Source: Neoscytalidium dimidiatum
Lineage: Eukaryota; Ascomycota; Dothideomycetes; Botryosphaeriales; Botryosphaeriaceae
Direction of reading: 5' to 3'
DNA: 64,000 bases
Assembly: GCA_037367355.1 (NCBI GenBank)
Contig: CM074702.1
Span: 1,798,001-1,862,000 of the forward strand
The notes under the pieces: model-generated
The model's database searches: none
What the model saw: only the letters and a program-made list of their open reading frames with translations
What the model was told of the DNA's origin: nothing
Position numbers and translations under genes: made by a program
In this document: positions 11,616 through 22,818 of the stretch, one piece after another
Numbering within the stretch: position 1 is the first letter of the stretch
How the letters are laid out: each line of letters starts with the position of its first letter

Positions 11616-13139
11616 TTAGCCAGTGCATCTGTATTGACTCAGAGAGTGTGAACCTGACCTAAATTCCCGTCTTGCGCCTGTATTTCTCTCCATGCGCCTT
11701 CTCTTTGCTTCATCCTGGTATCCCCGGTCATCGAGTTCCTCCTTGATCTCCTGGTCAATCTCCTTCCTCGCGCGCAATATCTCGGCGAGTTTCGGATAAC
11801 GGGTCATGTTGACAACAGGGTGTGATTGGATGCAACGCAACTGTTCTTCGCATCTCGCGGCCGTATTCTCGAGGTCCTTGCGCTCATACCCCTTCGGATG
11901 CGAAAGGCGCTTGCTGTTCAGTTCCGGATAGAGCTGCCCGTTTCCATTCTGCACGCCTTCGAAGGCTTGGCGGTAAGGGATGAACGGCGGGATGTCGTCG
12001 TGAAGCTCAGCGCTCACGCACAATGCAGTCTCGTGGCACCAGGTGCGGGCAACGTTGCGAGGAGTGTAACCGCCGCCGCCGAGAATCAGCAATGGTAGCC
12101 GGTAGGACTTGACGTATTCGACGCACTTTCCATGAGCGCGGATGTTGAGGTTGAATTTACCCAAGCGATCACCGCCAAGGCTGTCTGCACCGCATTGCAG
12201 CACGATGGCTTCCGGCTTGAAAACTTCGATCGTGCGGCCTGTGATGCGTCGAAACAGCCATTCGTAGTCGCGGTCGTCAATGCCATCGTCCAGGGGTACG
12301 TTTAGTGAGAAGTACGCGCCCGGCTCCGAGTAACCCTTTGGCCCCGAGTCGTCCGGCCCACCAGTGCCAGGGAAGAATTCACCGTATTTATGGTAGGACA
12401 GTGTCATCACACGGTCCGTATTGAAGAATGCTGCCTCAACACCGTCGCCGTGATGTACGTCAATATCGATGTACAAAACCCGGACGTACTTCTCCAGTAA
12501 ATGTTGGATAGCCAAGACAATGTCATTGACATAGCAAAAGCCGGATGCCTGGCGTTTCTTTGCGTGGTGTAAACCGCCAGACCAGCTGATAGCGATGTCA
12601 CTTTGCTGACTGCTGAGAGCGTGTGCCGCCTCCAGGGTAGCGCCTGTGCACAGTGTAACATAGTCCCAGATACCATCGAAAATGGGGCAGTCGTTAAATT
12701 CGTCGGTGAAATCGTAGCGGTTCAGCTCTTCTTCATGGCGTTTTTGAGTCTCAGTGTCTGACTTGATGTACTGCAGGAAATTCAAGTAGTCGTTGTCGTG
12801 GAAACGCGCCAGCTGGTCCTTGGAAGCTGGCAGCGACTCATTCAGATCCATGGCATAGTGAAGGCCGTAGCCGAACACCAGTTGCTTTGTCAGTTGCAGA
12901 CGCCAAGGCTTCATTGGATGCTTGCTGCCGAAATGATGCTGCTCTACCTCGGGATTGTAATGGAAAGAGACGGTGTATCCCTGGGGTCGCTCGATACCGT
13001 TCTGCTCAGCCTCCATTTGATGAACGCGTTCTTTCTCCTCTGGCGTCAGCTGCTTGTATGTGACATACTCAACACTTGTCGAGAGTGGAGCAGGATCTGG
13101 TGCCACCCAGGCTTGCACGATCTCGTTATTGAATGCCAT
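11616..13139 (-). CDS. hos2: Class I histone deacetylase, HOS2 (HosA) type
   Basis: A single uninterrupted frame of 507 residues starting MAFNNEIVQAW. The deacetylase domain spans roughly residues 55-380. It includes the active-site segment [20 protein letters not shown], the metal-binding [11 protein letters not shown], the QCGADSLGGDRLG segment and GGGGYTPRNVARTW near the end. The variant wording ([23 protein letters not shown]) matches HOS2/HDAC3 rather than RPD3. HOS2 is the catalytic subunit of the Set3 complex and deacetylates H3/H4 tails in coding regions. The C-terminal end is uncertain: a possible short intron (donor after REF-AG near 11663, branch GGCTAAC) would end the protein as RREFR instead of adding about 15 residues. 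It is convergent with the kinase and divergent from the ING gene. Confidence 0.95.
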   Translation of the reverse strand: MAFNNEIVQAWVAPDPAPLSTSVEYVTYKQLTPEEKERVHQMEAEQNGIERPQGYTVSFHYNPEVEQHHFGSKHPMKPWRLQLTKQLVFGYGLHYAMDLNESLPASKDQLARFHDNDYLNFLQYIKSDTETQKRHEEELNRYDFTDEFNDCPIFDGIWDYVTLCTGATLEAAHALSSQQSDIAISWSGGLHHAKKRQASGFCYVNDIVLAIQHLLEKYVRVLYIDIDVHHGDGVEAAFFNTDRVMTLSYHKYGEFFPGTGGPDDSGPKGYSEPGAYFSLNVPLDDGIDDRDYEWLFRRITGRTIEVFKPEAIVLQCGADSLGGDRLGKFNLNIRAHGKCVEYVKSYRLPLLILGGGGYTPRNVARTWCHETALCVSAELHDDIPPFIPYRQAFEGVQNGNGQLYPELNSKRLSHPKGYERKDLENTAARCEEQLRCIQSHPVVNMTRYPKLAEILRARKEIDQEIKEELDDRGYQDEAKRRRMERNTGARREFRSGSHSLSQYRCTG

Positions 13140-14047
13140 GATTCCTCCACCGGGCTTACGAGGGCTTGGGGACCTCTGTGAGAGGCTATGGATGCCTCTG
13201 CAAATCGGCTGAACGTCTCAACAGCGGGGATTTAGTGATGGAAGGAGAGATAGGAGTGGTGTAAATAAAGTAGTGGCCTGAGCTTAAACTTTAGGGCTTC
13301 TGCAGACTTCCTTCAGGTTGTGGCGTCGCTACTTTGCGGAGCCAATGACTCCAGTCGGTGATCCGGGGAATCGCGGAGAAATATCGTACAAAAGGAAAGC
13401 TGTGTTCAAAAGATACAAGCGCTCGTATGGGCTAAGCGGATAAACATCTACGAGAAAGGCCTGTTGGGTGTGTGATGGTTGAGTTTCGCGAGGCGCCGGC
13501 GACTTGGTGGATAGAATGTAGATGATCGTTTCAAGGTGCGTCAAGATTGGCGGGCCGTTGCGGGATCCCAGCAGTGCATCGCCAAGCCTGTCTTACTCAG
13601 CAGGTATCACATGACCGAACGAATTTCGACCCGTGTTCCAGCGCGTGTGGCGTGTGCGCCTCCCTGGGACGATCGACCGCCGACGGCAACCTTTATCGAC
13701 TCTCCCGCAACCAACAACTTGCAAATCCATCACACCTCGCTCTCGCCCTCTGCGCCACAGATAGCCCACGAGCACACTACCAGGAATCCTCGTCACTGTT
13801 TGCTTGCAAACGACCGCACGACGCGCCAGCCACGTGTCTTTGCCACTAAAAAAGCGCTTTGTCAACCCATCCATCTCCTGAGACTTCTCTTCAGCAAGCC
13901 TGCAAGTGACACGCACTGCGCTTTTACTGCTTTTGAATTGTGGGGTGTCCGCCATTCTGCTGCAAGCAAGCATTTCAGTCGTTAGCCGGGGTGGGCCCCC
14001 GGTCTCTACGCATCTAATTCCACGATCTCACTACTTCGTCTTTCATC
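13140..14047. promoter_or_regulatory. divergent promoter region hos2 / yng2
   Basis: About 0.9 kb between the start codons of two chromatin genes on opposite strands. No supported gene inside. A shared regulatory region is inferred from the arrangement only; no specific factor site is claimed. Confidence 0.5.
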
Positions 14048-15424
14048 ATGGCTTTGGCTGAAGATGCCGCTTCCGTGCTGGAGCTTTTCATTCACGATGG
14101 TCCGTCCCCTACAATCATACGTGCTATTTTATATGCTAACTTCAGCAGTCGCGAATTTGCCGGCTGAGATTACTCATTTATATGAGGAAATGCAGGCCAA
14201 AGAGCAACAAATCCAAGCATGCAACAATATCATCGAGGCTCGCGATAGCAGTTTGCAGAGACTTGTCAAGCTCAACGGAAGTTTGGTGAAAAATCCAAAG
14301 GAGGAGCCTTACAACAAGCTGATCCAACAGAACTACGACAAAGCCCAAACGCTCCAGGATGAGAAAGTTCATCTGGCAGAGAAGGCCGCTCAGCTGGTGA
14401 GCTCCTGCCCCCCTCCTCTCTTCCCTCAACAGGAGAGATAAGACCAAGTGAGATACTAACAAGAACGAAGCTCGATCGCCACGTCAAGCGGTTGGACATC
14501 AAGATACGAGACCTGACGAATGACGGGTCAATACCACATGACCCCCAGCTTCCCTCTCTGCTTCGTGAATCACCGGGCAACCTGGTTGCCCCGGCCTCGT
14601 CGACAGCAACAGGAGCGAACACGCCTTTGAACCCGCTCTCTGTCAACGCTCATGCTGGATCGCAACAGATAGCCAACGCAGCCATTGCACGGCTAGCGAA
14701 CGCCACAGGGCAGAGCCGAAGCATGAGTTCTCCTGCGATCGGTGGCCCGGGTTCAACTGCGTTGAACCAGACGCACATGTCCAATGCTTCAGCGCTAGCT
14801 GCAATGTCAGCGAACAACCGGCAGCGGGAGATGTCAGTCAGCAGCGACACGAAACGGCGCCGGCTCAATGCCTCTCTCGGATCTCTTCCTTCAGCGAGTT
14901 CATCCCTGGCAAGGCAGTCGTCAATGGGCCCGGGAACGCCGAAAGCAGGAACTCCAGGCGGCAGTCGGGCGGGTAGCCTGGGACCCAGGCCCAGCACCAA
15001 GAAGAATACAAAGACAGTCCTGCCAGGCAAGGCAAACAGGAAGAAGATTGGCAAGGCAGGGATCTCGAAGAAATCAGCACGCAGGCTCATTGGTGGATCT
15101 CGTGCTTCGCCGTCGACAACGGGTGACGACGAGAGCATGCTCAGCGATGCCGAGGTGTCGGACGAGGAGGCGTCTGCGCTTGGTCACGACGGGGCAGCAG
15201 ACGATGACACGATGGACATGGACGAAGACGCGGACGACACGCAGTACTGCATCTGCGAACGCGTCAGCTTCGGCGACATGGTGGCCTGCGACAATCCGAA
15301 GTGCGATATCCAGTGGTTCCACTGGGAGTGCGTGGGGCTGACGCAGGAGCCCAAGGGCGAGTGGTTGTGCCCCATCTGCGACCCAAATTCCAAGTACGAC
15401 AAGAAGAAAAAGAAGCCCCGGTAG
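14048..15424 (+). CDS. yng2: ING-family PHD-finger protein, YNG2-like (NuA4 subunit)
   Basis: Three exons: 14048-14099, 14146-14396 and 14471-15424, 418 residues. The start MALAEDAASVLELFIHD joins across a 46-nt intron to AVANLPAEITHLYEEMQ. This gives the ING N-terminal helical domain (through DRHVKRLDIKIRDL, ~residue 115) that anchors the protein in its complex. The middle is a Ser/Ala-rich disordered linker with basic patches (KRRRLN, KKNTKTVLPGKANRKKIGK). The C-terminal PHD finger runs from YCICERVSFGDMVACDN to EWLCPICD with the expected Cys4-His-Cys3 order and the aromatic cage residues of H3K4me3 readers. The N-terminal wording fits YNG2/ING rather than PHO23. By family it tethers the NuA4 acetyltransferase to H3K4-methylated chromatin. 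At 418 residues it is longer than yeast Yng2 (about 280) because of the linker. Confidence 0.93.
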
Positions 15425-16476
15425 ATGGGGTGGTGGCGGGGAAAGGCGGGCGGCAGGACGGGCGGGGCGGAGGGCCCAAAGCCTGGTGCCTGAAGATTCT
15501 GTGAGGATCGATCGCTTCGTTCGCTTAAGCGCAAGGACAGCGGGAGGCGTGCTCCCGGGGCTGTTCGAGGACCGGCGGCGCGAAGCCACGGGAGCCAAGC
15601 CTCGAGATAATGGCCGCGAAGCACAACGTACAAAGCACGCCAGCAGCCGCTGTTGCGGTCGCTGCAGCGTTCCAGAACAATTCTATCTTATCGTGCAATA
15701 CGAAGCGTGGAGAAATACGGACTTGCCATCACGCATCTCTGATGTGCCGCTAGCGCCCGGGGCGCGGGTTCAGCAGGCGGGCTCTGCTGGGCGATCCCAG
15801 CAATTTCCCCGAACTGCGCAACGGCAGCCACGGTCTCGCCCATCCTCTCCCCTTTCCTCTCCCTCATCATTCTTCTGTTGCAACACCCGCGCGCGCCTGC
15901 TGCCGCTGTCGAGATTGCCGCGCAGTAAGCATAAACTGTTTGTCCATCCATTGCTCTCTTGCGCCGCGCGTTTCCATTGGCTCCCGCCTCACGGCTCCAG
16001 GGCCCCCTGACGCCGCGCCGCTGCCGTTCGATCGAAGCTGCGCCGGCGCGCCAGCCAGACGCCCACGCCAAAAAAGTGCAAAGGGGCCTGTCAGCCTGCC
16101 CCCCCGTGGTGGAACCCCTTCTGCGCCTCGCTGAGAGCTGCACCAGAGCTCCGTCCCTGCGCGACCCCAGCTCCGCATCACATCGCAATTCTCGCCAAGT
16201 GCACTGCTGCAGGTCCCCGACGGCGCCTGTTTGTTTGCGCGCGCATCCGCATTCGCATCCCGGACCCGCACCGCCCTACCACCGCCATCTCGAGTCTCGC
16301 CAGCCACTGCGCTCCCTACGCTCTCCGTTTCAACCACCTCCGCCTGACGCGAGCCTCACCGCCGCCGACACATGTCGCCGTGCTCGCGATAGCCTTCGCC
16401 GCCCGAACACCCGGTATCCAGTCTTTCCTAGGGGCTTCGTTCGCCTGAGGCGCGTCCGTTGCCCACGCAGCTCCCC
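15425..16476. other. promoter / 5' leader region of spa2
   Basis: About 1 kb of GC-rich DNA between yng2 and spa2, same orientation. It holds the 3' flank of yng2 and the promoter and leader of spa2. An open frame of 220 codons across 15959-16621 overlaps the spa2 start in another frame and has no domain; I do not count it as a gene. Confidence 0.5.
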
Positions 16477-19396
16477 ATGGCTGGTCGCAGCGGGACTCTC
16501 TCCCCCATCTCCGTCGACAGCGCCAACGATTGGTCCCCCGTTTCGAAATACAACCATCTGGCCGGCAGCGACAACCCCTACTCGCCCAGCGTGCCTCCGA
16601 CGCCCCGAAACCAACTTATAACGCCGCCCACCTCAGTCACTAGCTCGACCGACGGCATGATACCCAATGGCCTCGCCCGCCCTCCCACGTCGAACGGCCA
16701 ACCATCGCCCCCCAGCTCCATCGCCCGATCCAGCACTGGTGATGGACTGTACGCCGGCAGCGTGCGCGACAGGGAGAGCATAAGCAGTCGCAAGGCCATA
16801 ATGATCGAGGAGTCGCTCGCCGAACACTACCGCGTCCTGAAGGTCTACCTCGGCCCCTACCTCCGTGATGAGAAGGGCAACCTGCGTCCGAATCGCGCTC
16901 GTGACAAGCTCTTGCGCCTCTCCGCCGTCCAGTTCCAAGAGCTCAGCACCGACGTCTACGACGAGTCGCTCCGCCGCGAGGACGAACGCCGTCGCGGTGG
17001 TCACAATGCGCCGGGCAACGACGTCCCCAAGTTCCTCCCGCCCAAGAACAACTACCATCCGAAGCGCAACCAGGCACGCCAAAAGCTCTCAACCTTGCCC
17101 ATCGATCGCTTCCGCCAGCTTGCTACCGATGTCTTCTACGAATTGGAACGTCGTTTCCCACGCTTTATGGGCGATGACATCGAGCGCGTCACGAGTCCTA
17201 CCGGCAGCGTTGCTAGCAACCGGAGTCGCGGTCCTGGAAGGGGCCCAATTCCAAGTTCAGGTAGTATGGGCAGGGGCCCTCCGCCTCCAGGCTACCGTGG
17301 ACCTCCGGGTCCTGGTGGCCCAGGCTACAGAGGTCCTCCCGGTCCTGGCCTTGGGCCTCCTGGTCCCGGCGGTGATTTCGGACGGCCTCTTCCCAAAACT
17401 TTCCAACAGAACACAATCGTGCCTAATAAAGGGACTATGGTTGAGGACGACGATGACAACAGCGGGGCGGATGAGGACGATGAGGATGATGCCTTCGGCT
17501 TGGAGGATGCAGCACGGAGATCAAGCAAGCGCACTACGAACAAGAGTGTTGGCAATGTGAGTTCGTTGCTAGACTCATGGTTTGTGATATTCAGGAAGTC
17601 ATACTCACGCTCTACAGGAAAAGCTCATCGCAGAGCTTACGTCGCAGGTCCAGCAGCTGCAAGAAAAGATCGAAGGGCTTGAAACCCTAGTGAAAGAGAA
17701 GGACGAAGAGGTTGAGAGGCTCAAAAATTCCGAAAGGGATAGGGACAATGTTTGTGGACCCCCACGAAGCTGAAAGCTAAAATGACTGACTCAGTGAAGG
17801 GCGCGGAGAATGACAATGCGGGCCTACGTGACGACTTGGAACGCAAATTGGAAGAGGCACAAAGTTTGAATGAATCGTTGAGATCTGAGTTGGAAAAGGC
17901 CCGTTACGACGCATCGGAAACCGAACGTGAGCTTCGCGCCAGACTCGAAGAAACAGAGCGCAAAGGCGGTCCCGGGGTATCTGACGATAACGACTGGAGA
18001 CAACGATACGAGCAACTCGAGCGAGAATTAGAGGAGCAACAGCGCGTGACAGACGAGGTCCGCAGAGAAGCATCCCAGTTTCTGCAAGAGATGCGTGCAC
18101 TTTCAGAACGGAGCAACGCCTCTCTGGAAAAGGAGGAGAGACTCATGGCTGAGATCACGAGACTAGAAGGAGAGGTCAAAGAATGGAAGTCCCGCTACGC
18201 CCGCTCGAAAACGCAAGTTCGGCATCTGCGCGCTTCGTCAATGGGTCTGTCGAACTTCACGGAAGATGCCTCAGTATATGCCAAAGATGGAAATTTCGTG
18301 CAGCCTGATGGGCTGATCAAAGACGTTCACCTCACAAAGTTCCAACTCAGCATTGACCAGCTGCTGCAGACTGCACGCAAGTCGGATTCCGAAGCTGTTC
18401 TGGACTGCATGAAAGACATTGTGTCTTGCGTCAGGAGCATCACTGCGGACGTAGATGCCGCTGGTTCTCCGACTAGTGACGATGGGGAAGATTCGGCCAA
18501 GAGACAGCAGAAGCTCAAGTCTCGTGTCTCTGCTACCGCGAACAACCTCATCACCGCCTCCAAGAATCATGCGGCCGCTCAGGGACTGTCTCCCGTTTCT
18601 CTGCTTGACGCTGCCGCATCCCATTTGACGACTTCCATCGTCGAACTCGTCAAGGTTGTCAGAATCAGGCCTACCCAGCCTGGGGAGGAAGACTATGAGA
18701 ACATTGACGTGAAGTCAACTCGTCTCAGCGCGAATTTCTACGGCAACGGTGCCAGGCACACCAGGAATGGCAGTAGCGTCAGCATCGATTCCACAAGGTA
18801 CAGTCGAAGTGCCGCGAGCTCCCCGCGCCCTTGGTCTACTCGCCGATCTGAAGGTCCCAACGGGCTGCTCAAAGGCTCTAATGTTAACGTAATTCGGGAA
18901 AGCAGCGGCCTCGAGGAAATCAAAAATTACCTGGAAGATCAGACGACCGATCTCGTGAACAGTATCCAGCCTCTCGTCCAAGAGATCAGGAGCACCCCCG
19001 CAGGATCCCCCCTCCCTCCGCAAGCCGATCAGAACATACAGCAATATATCAATGACATCAATCGGATCGTATATGATATCGGCTTCAAGACTCGGGAGGC
19101 AGTCAGTAACACGCGCAATGGCGCCCTCGCCAAGCACGCCACGCCTGTCGTTGATTTGCTCGAAGACTGCCGCGAAGGTCTGCTGTCGGCGCTTCAGGAG
19201 AATGAAAGCGGCAAGAGGGAAAAGATCCCACCTCTTGCGTTCAAGATCGCGAGGGCGACAAAGGTTCGTATGAAGTGTTGTAGTCGTCCATTTTCTAGCC
19301 TGAGACTGACCCATGGCATAGGAACTTGTCCTCCGCGTGGAGAGAATCGAGGCCCGTGAATTGACGGCTGACATGACCGTTTCGAACGACTTCTAA
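16477..19396 (+). CDS. spa2: SPA2-like polarisome scaffold (GIT/SHD domain protein)
   Basis: Four exons: 16477-17556, 17618-17749, about 17800-19263 and 19322-19396; about 916 residues. The start is the ATG of MAGRSGTLSP; the frame is open upstream but has no earlier ATG. Two Spa2 homology (GIT/SHD) repeats lie at ~115-240: LAEHYRVLKVYL...LLRLSAVQFQELSTDVYDE and QKLSTLPIDRFRQLATDVFYELERR. A Gly/Pro-rich stretch, an acidic stretch (EDDDDNSGADEDDEDD) and a long coiled coil (~360-540) follow. The C-terminal part, ending ELVLRVERIEARELTADM, is the conserved SPA2 tail. The acceptor of intron 2 is not settled: GAAG at 17799 keeps frame, and a CAG at 17794 with a donor three bases further on also does. 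SPA2 links the formin, the cell-integrity MAP kinase module and Rab GAPs at hyphal tips. Confidence 0.93.
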
Positions 19397-20829
19397 GCTT
19401 ACTAGGTCCTTTCTGGTTTGCTCTTCTACGCATATCCTCGAGCATTCAGACTTCTACATCCGTCTAATATCTATTCCGGCATACATACCATGCTAAATGG
19501 CTACGTCTGCTTGATTGTTCTTTCTATTCATATCTTCCTCAAGGCATGTGGTGGCTTTATTAGCATTTTCAGCGTGGTTGGGTTCATGTGGGCGCTGGCA
19601 TTTCGATTCTTCCGGGTGGGGTTTTCTTTGCGGAAAACTGTTTTCTTTATTCCCATTCCTCGAAGCTCAGTAATGCGCGACGGGCCCTATTCGACTTGTA
19701 TTTTGATACCTCTTTGCCACGGCCTTTTTTTTTCTGCTTCTTCGGTAATGGCCGCTTTCTTGCTTCTAGGCACTCTGATTCAAGGTTCCCTTCTTGCCGC
19801 TGCACGAGGCTATTTCCTTTTAGCGAAAGCTGCATTGCTTTCACTTTCATATCTTCTCAGCTGGCTTTCGCGCTTCTTTCTGATTGTAGTAACGCAAGTA
19901 CGCAGTGCGCGTCGTGCGATGTATGACTTACTGGAGCATTTCCATTTTCTGTTGACAGAGTGGGAGGGATGGTATTACAAGATTGGAATTTGCGCACTAT
20001 ACACATTGTCTTTGGTTTTTGCTTCATGCGCCATGGAATGACCTGTGGTGTAGGGGTTGAGAGAAGGAGGATGGGGGCATTTTCTATTAGATCTCGTGCA
20101 AAGATGCACTGCTGAAATTCTTACTGATTCTTCTCCACAACATTTCGTTCGTCAACGTGTCGCAGCTAGAGCTCACGGCCATTGCTTTTCGGTAAGAACA
20201 GGAGCGCAGCATCTCCTTGATGACGGAGTTTCTTAAATACGCAGGGACTTAGAGAAGCCTTCCAATCATGTCATCGTCGTTACCTGACAATAGAAATAGG
20301 GATCCATCATGGGTGAGCACGAACCAAACAGAAACCGATAAGAGGATTTAAGCGGGCGATTCGGCAGTGAGACAAATGCTCAATCGCTTAAACCTAGCGC
20401 GCTTCTTTTCGTAAAGCGGGCTGTCGTTGACGAACAGTTATGAGACGCATGAGGTGCTAATTAGAAGGAGATGCATTCGTTGAGACGTGAAGGTCATGGC
20501 GTCAGCGCCGAACTCACAACCACACGACCACTTCGACTACCCATTACCTCGGCCTTCTAAATGACCAGGTATCTACGCATAGGCCTCCGACATGTTCCAA
20601 GGCCGATCCTTCGGATAATTGGGCGAGATATGGGAATTCCGGGATAATACCATGCACCAATGGAGCAACCATTCGGTCGGAAAGTACACAATTCGGGTAT
20701 ATTTTGCTGCTCCGAACCATTCAAAATGCCACCACCATGAACCCGGTTTATCGCTATCATACAAGAAAACATTTTTTTAAGACGACGCGCACCCCAACTC
20801 TCCGGCCACTCATTTGGCCTCGGCGGCCC
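19397..20829. other. 3' flank of spa2 with T-rich open frames
   Basis: A strongly T-rich, A-poor stretch directly after spa2. A frame from the first ATG at 19490 to 20041 would encode about 183 very hydrophobic residues, but a second frame is open across the same DNA (19588-19926), as expected when A, and so stop codons, is rare. I read it as spa2 3' untranslated sequence. From 20042 to 20829 I see no gene. Confidence 0.4.
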
Positions 20830-22818
20830 CTACCTCCCAAAGACCCTGAGCTCGACGGTCCTCAGGACGGCGTAGCTGACGGCGGCGAAGGCGAAGCCCA
20901 GCTCGAAGCCGACGTCGCCGCCGAAGGGGGCCTCGCCGGCGTGCAGGGCAATCTTGCCGACGTACCAGGTCTGCGACATGCCGGTGACCATGCCGGCGAC
21001 GCCGAAGCCGAAGGCGAGCACCGCGGCGAAACCCGGCGGGAGCTTGGAGGGTTGGTCGTAGTGCTCGGCGACGTAGCCGCCGATGCCGCGCCTGAAGAGG
21101 AAGTGGTCTGTCACGGCGATGCCCTCGTAGATGGCGAGCCAGTAGCCGATGAAGTTCATGACTGGTGAATTCGGTGCGTTAGTTGAATGTGCGAGGGAGA
21201 GGTACTGAATTCGAATAGATTTGCAAGTGCATGACCGTCTACCAGAACAGCCTCGGAATTTGCAATACCTCCCTCGGGAGCTGAACTTGTAGAGAGTAGC
21301 ACACTGCAAATCACGAGTTTGAATGAGAGACCCGTGGGGAAGAGATGCACTCACAGTTCTCCAAGACGGTCTCAAAGTGGGAGTAACCGGGGATAGCAAT
21401 TCCAATGTACACGCCCGTGCCAAGCAACGTCCATATCGGGCGAGGGACAGACTGCGCCCAGCGACCGAATACTTGCATTGTGAGAGCGATACCTAAAGCT
21501 GGTCAATGACGCTGTTCCATTTGGAAGAGAAGGAGGGAGAGATTCACTGTATATGTTTGGGCCTACAAGAACGTTTTGGTTAGTATAACATCCGAAAGTT
21601 ATTATTGTGGTGCCTGACTTACAGTTGTTGGCGATGATGGATAGGGCCAGGATGACGAGACAGAATTTGCCGAAGCCACCAAGCGGAGGGAAGAGCACAG
21701 CCGCGAGCAGACCGCCAGTACCCGCAGAATCGTAACCGGCCTGATACCTGTTATCGCCGTCGTTGATGGCAGTGGCAGACATGACGGCGATGCCTAGCAT
21801 CTCAGTGAAGAGCAGCGGGAAGAGCAGGCCGCAGGCAGTGGACAGGAAAACCTTGCGGCGGCTCTGATTCGACGGCTGGTAAACAGTGTAATCTGCGGCA
21901 TAACTAGCCCAGCCAGTAGCAAAGCCATACACGGTCACTCCAAAGCTAAGGACGCCGCCAAGCTCCGACTTTCCGGTCTCCCAAGGGATGCTGACGAAGG
22001 CGCCACTGTGGGCAAAGGTACCCAGGATGATCAAGAAGATGATGAAGGTCGGGATCCAGCTGTAGAACTCGTAGGCGTGCACGACCTTGTAGCCGAAAAG
22101 AGTGACGAAGAATGTGCAGATGGCAATGATGATGATGCCGGCCCATCCAGGTACGTCGTTGTTCACGGCGTGAATCAGCTCGGCTCCGACGATGGAATTG
22201 ACGGAAGACCATCCAATGCAAGCACAGACGTTAAAGCAGGCGACTGATGACCGGTCAGCAGGTCTCGGTGCTGTGCGAGGTTGCACGCATGCTTACTGAG
22301 TTTCACGCCCCACCAGCCAAACCAGAACCTAGAGAGCACCATCTGGCGCAAACCAAAGACCGGGCCCAGCGAGGAGAACCAGCAGACAGGAATGATGCCG
22401 AGGATGTTGAAAAACAGACAGACAAGCATAGCATCGGCAACGCCTAGGTAGAACAGGGACTTGGCCAGCAGGCCAATGGCGAAGGAACTGACGACCATGT
22501 TGGCAGAGAGCCACTGCGGCATGGGTCAGCCACAACAAGCATTCGAAGGCGCAATCAAAGTATTACCATAGTGCCGACATTCAGCAGAGAGGTGTCGGTG
22601 CGCTCTTCCTCAGGCACGCGCTCAATGCCTCTCTGCTCGATCTTGAAGCGGCCAGCCAGCCTCTGGATCTTGGCATAAAGGCCGTTGCCATACTCAAAGC
22701 TCTCGCCAGGCACGGCGCCGCCATCGGTGGTATATACGCCGGCGGGAGTCTTGTGGTCGGAGGGGTTGGAGGACACCTCAGCGTCGGCGGCGCGCTTTTC
22801 GACGTCGACGTACTCCAT
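20830..22818 (-). CDS. fcyB: Purine-cytosine permease, NCS1 family (FcyB/Fcy2-like)
   Basis: Six exons on the minus strand: 22818-22567, 22513-22297, 22243-21623, 21562-21548, 21492-21355 and 21161-20830, 524 residues. The fourth exon is only 15 nt and supplies C-PNIYS, turning ...SIIANN into the family segment ANNCPNIYS. All junctions keep frame. A hydrophilic N-terminus (ERVPEEERTDTSLLNV, a motif shared by fungal Fcy transporters) is followed by about twelve membrane segments. Diagnostic segments are FGLRQMVLSRFWFGWWG in TM3, NVCACIGWSSVN in TM4, WASYAADYTVYQP and FMNFIGYWLAIYEGIAVTDHF. Fcy2/FcyB are plasma-membrane proton symporters for cytosine, adenine, guanine and hypoxanthine. The last intron (193 nt) is unusually long here. 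The next gene upstream, RPC6, is divergent. Confidence 0.94.

Noticed and set aside
16459..16476. upstream extension of SPA2 by six codons
   Set aside because: The frame is open there but begins with TTG; the first ATG is at 16477.
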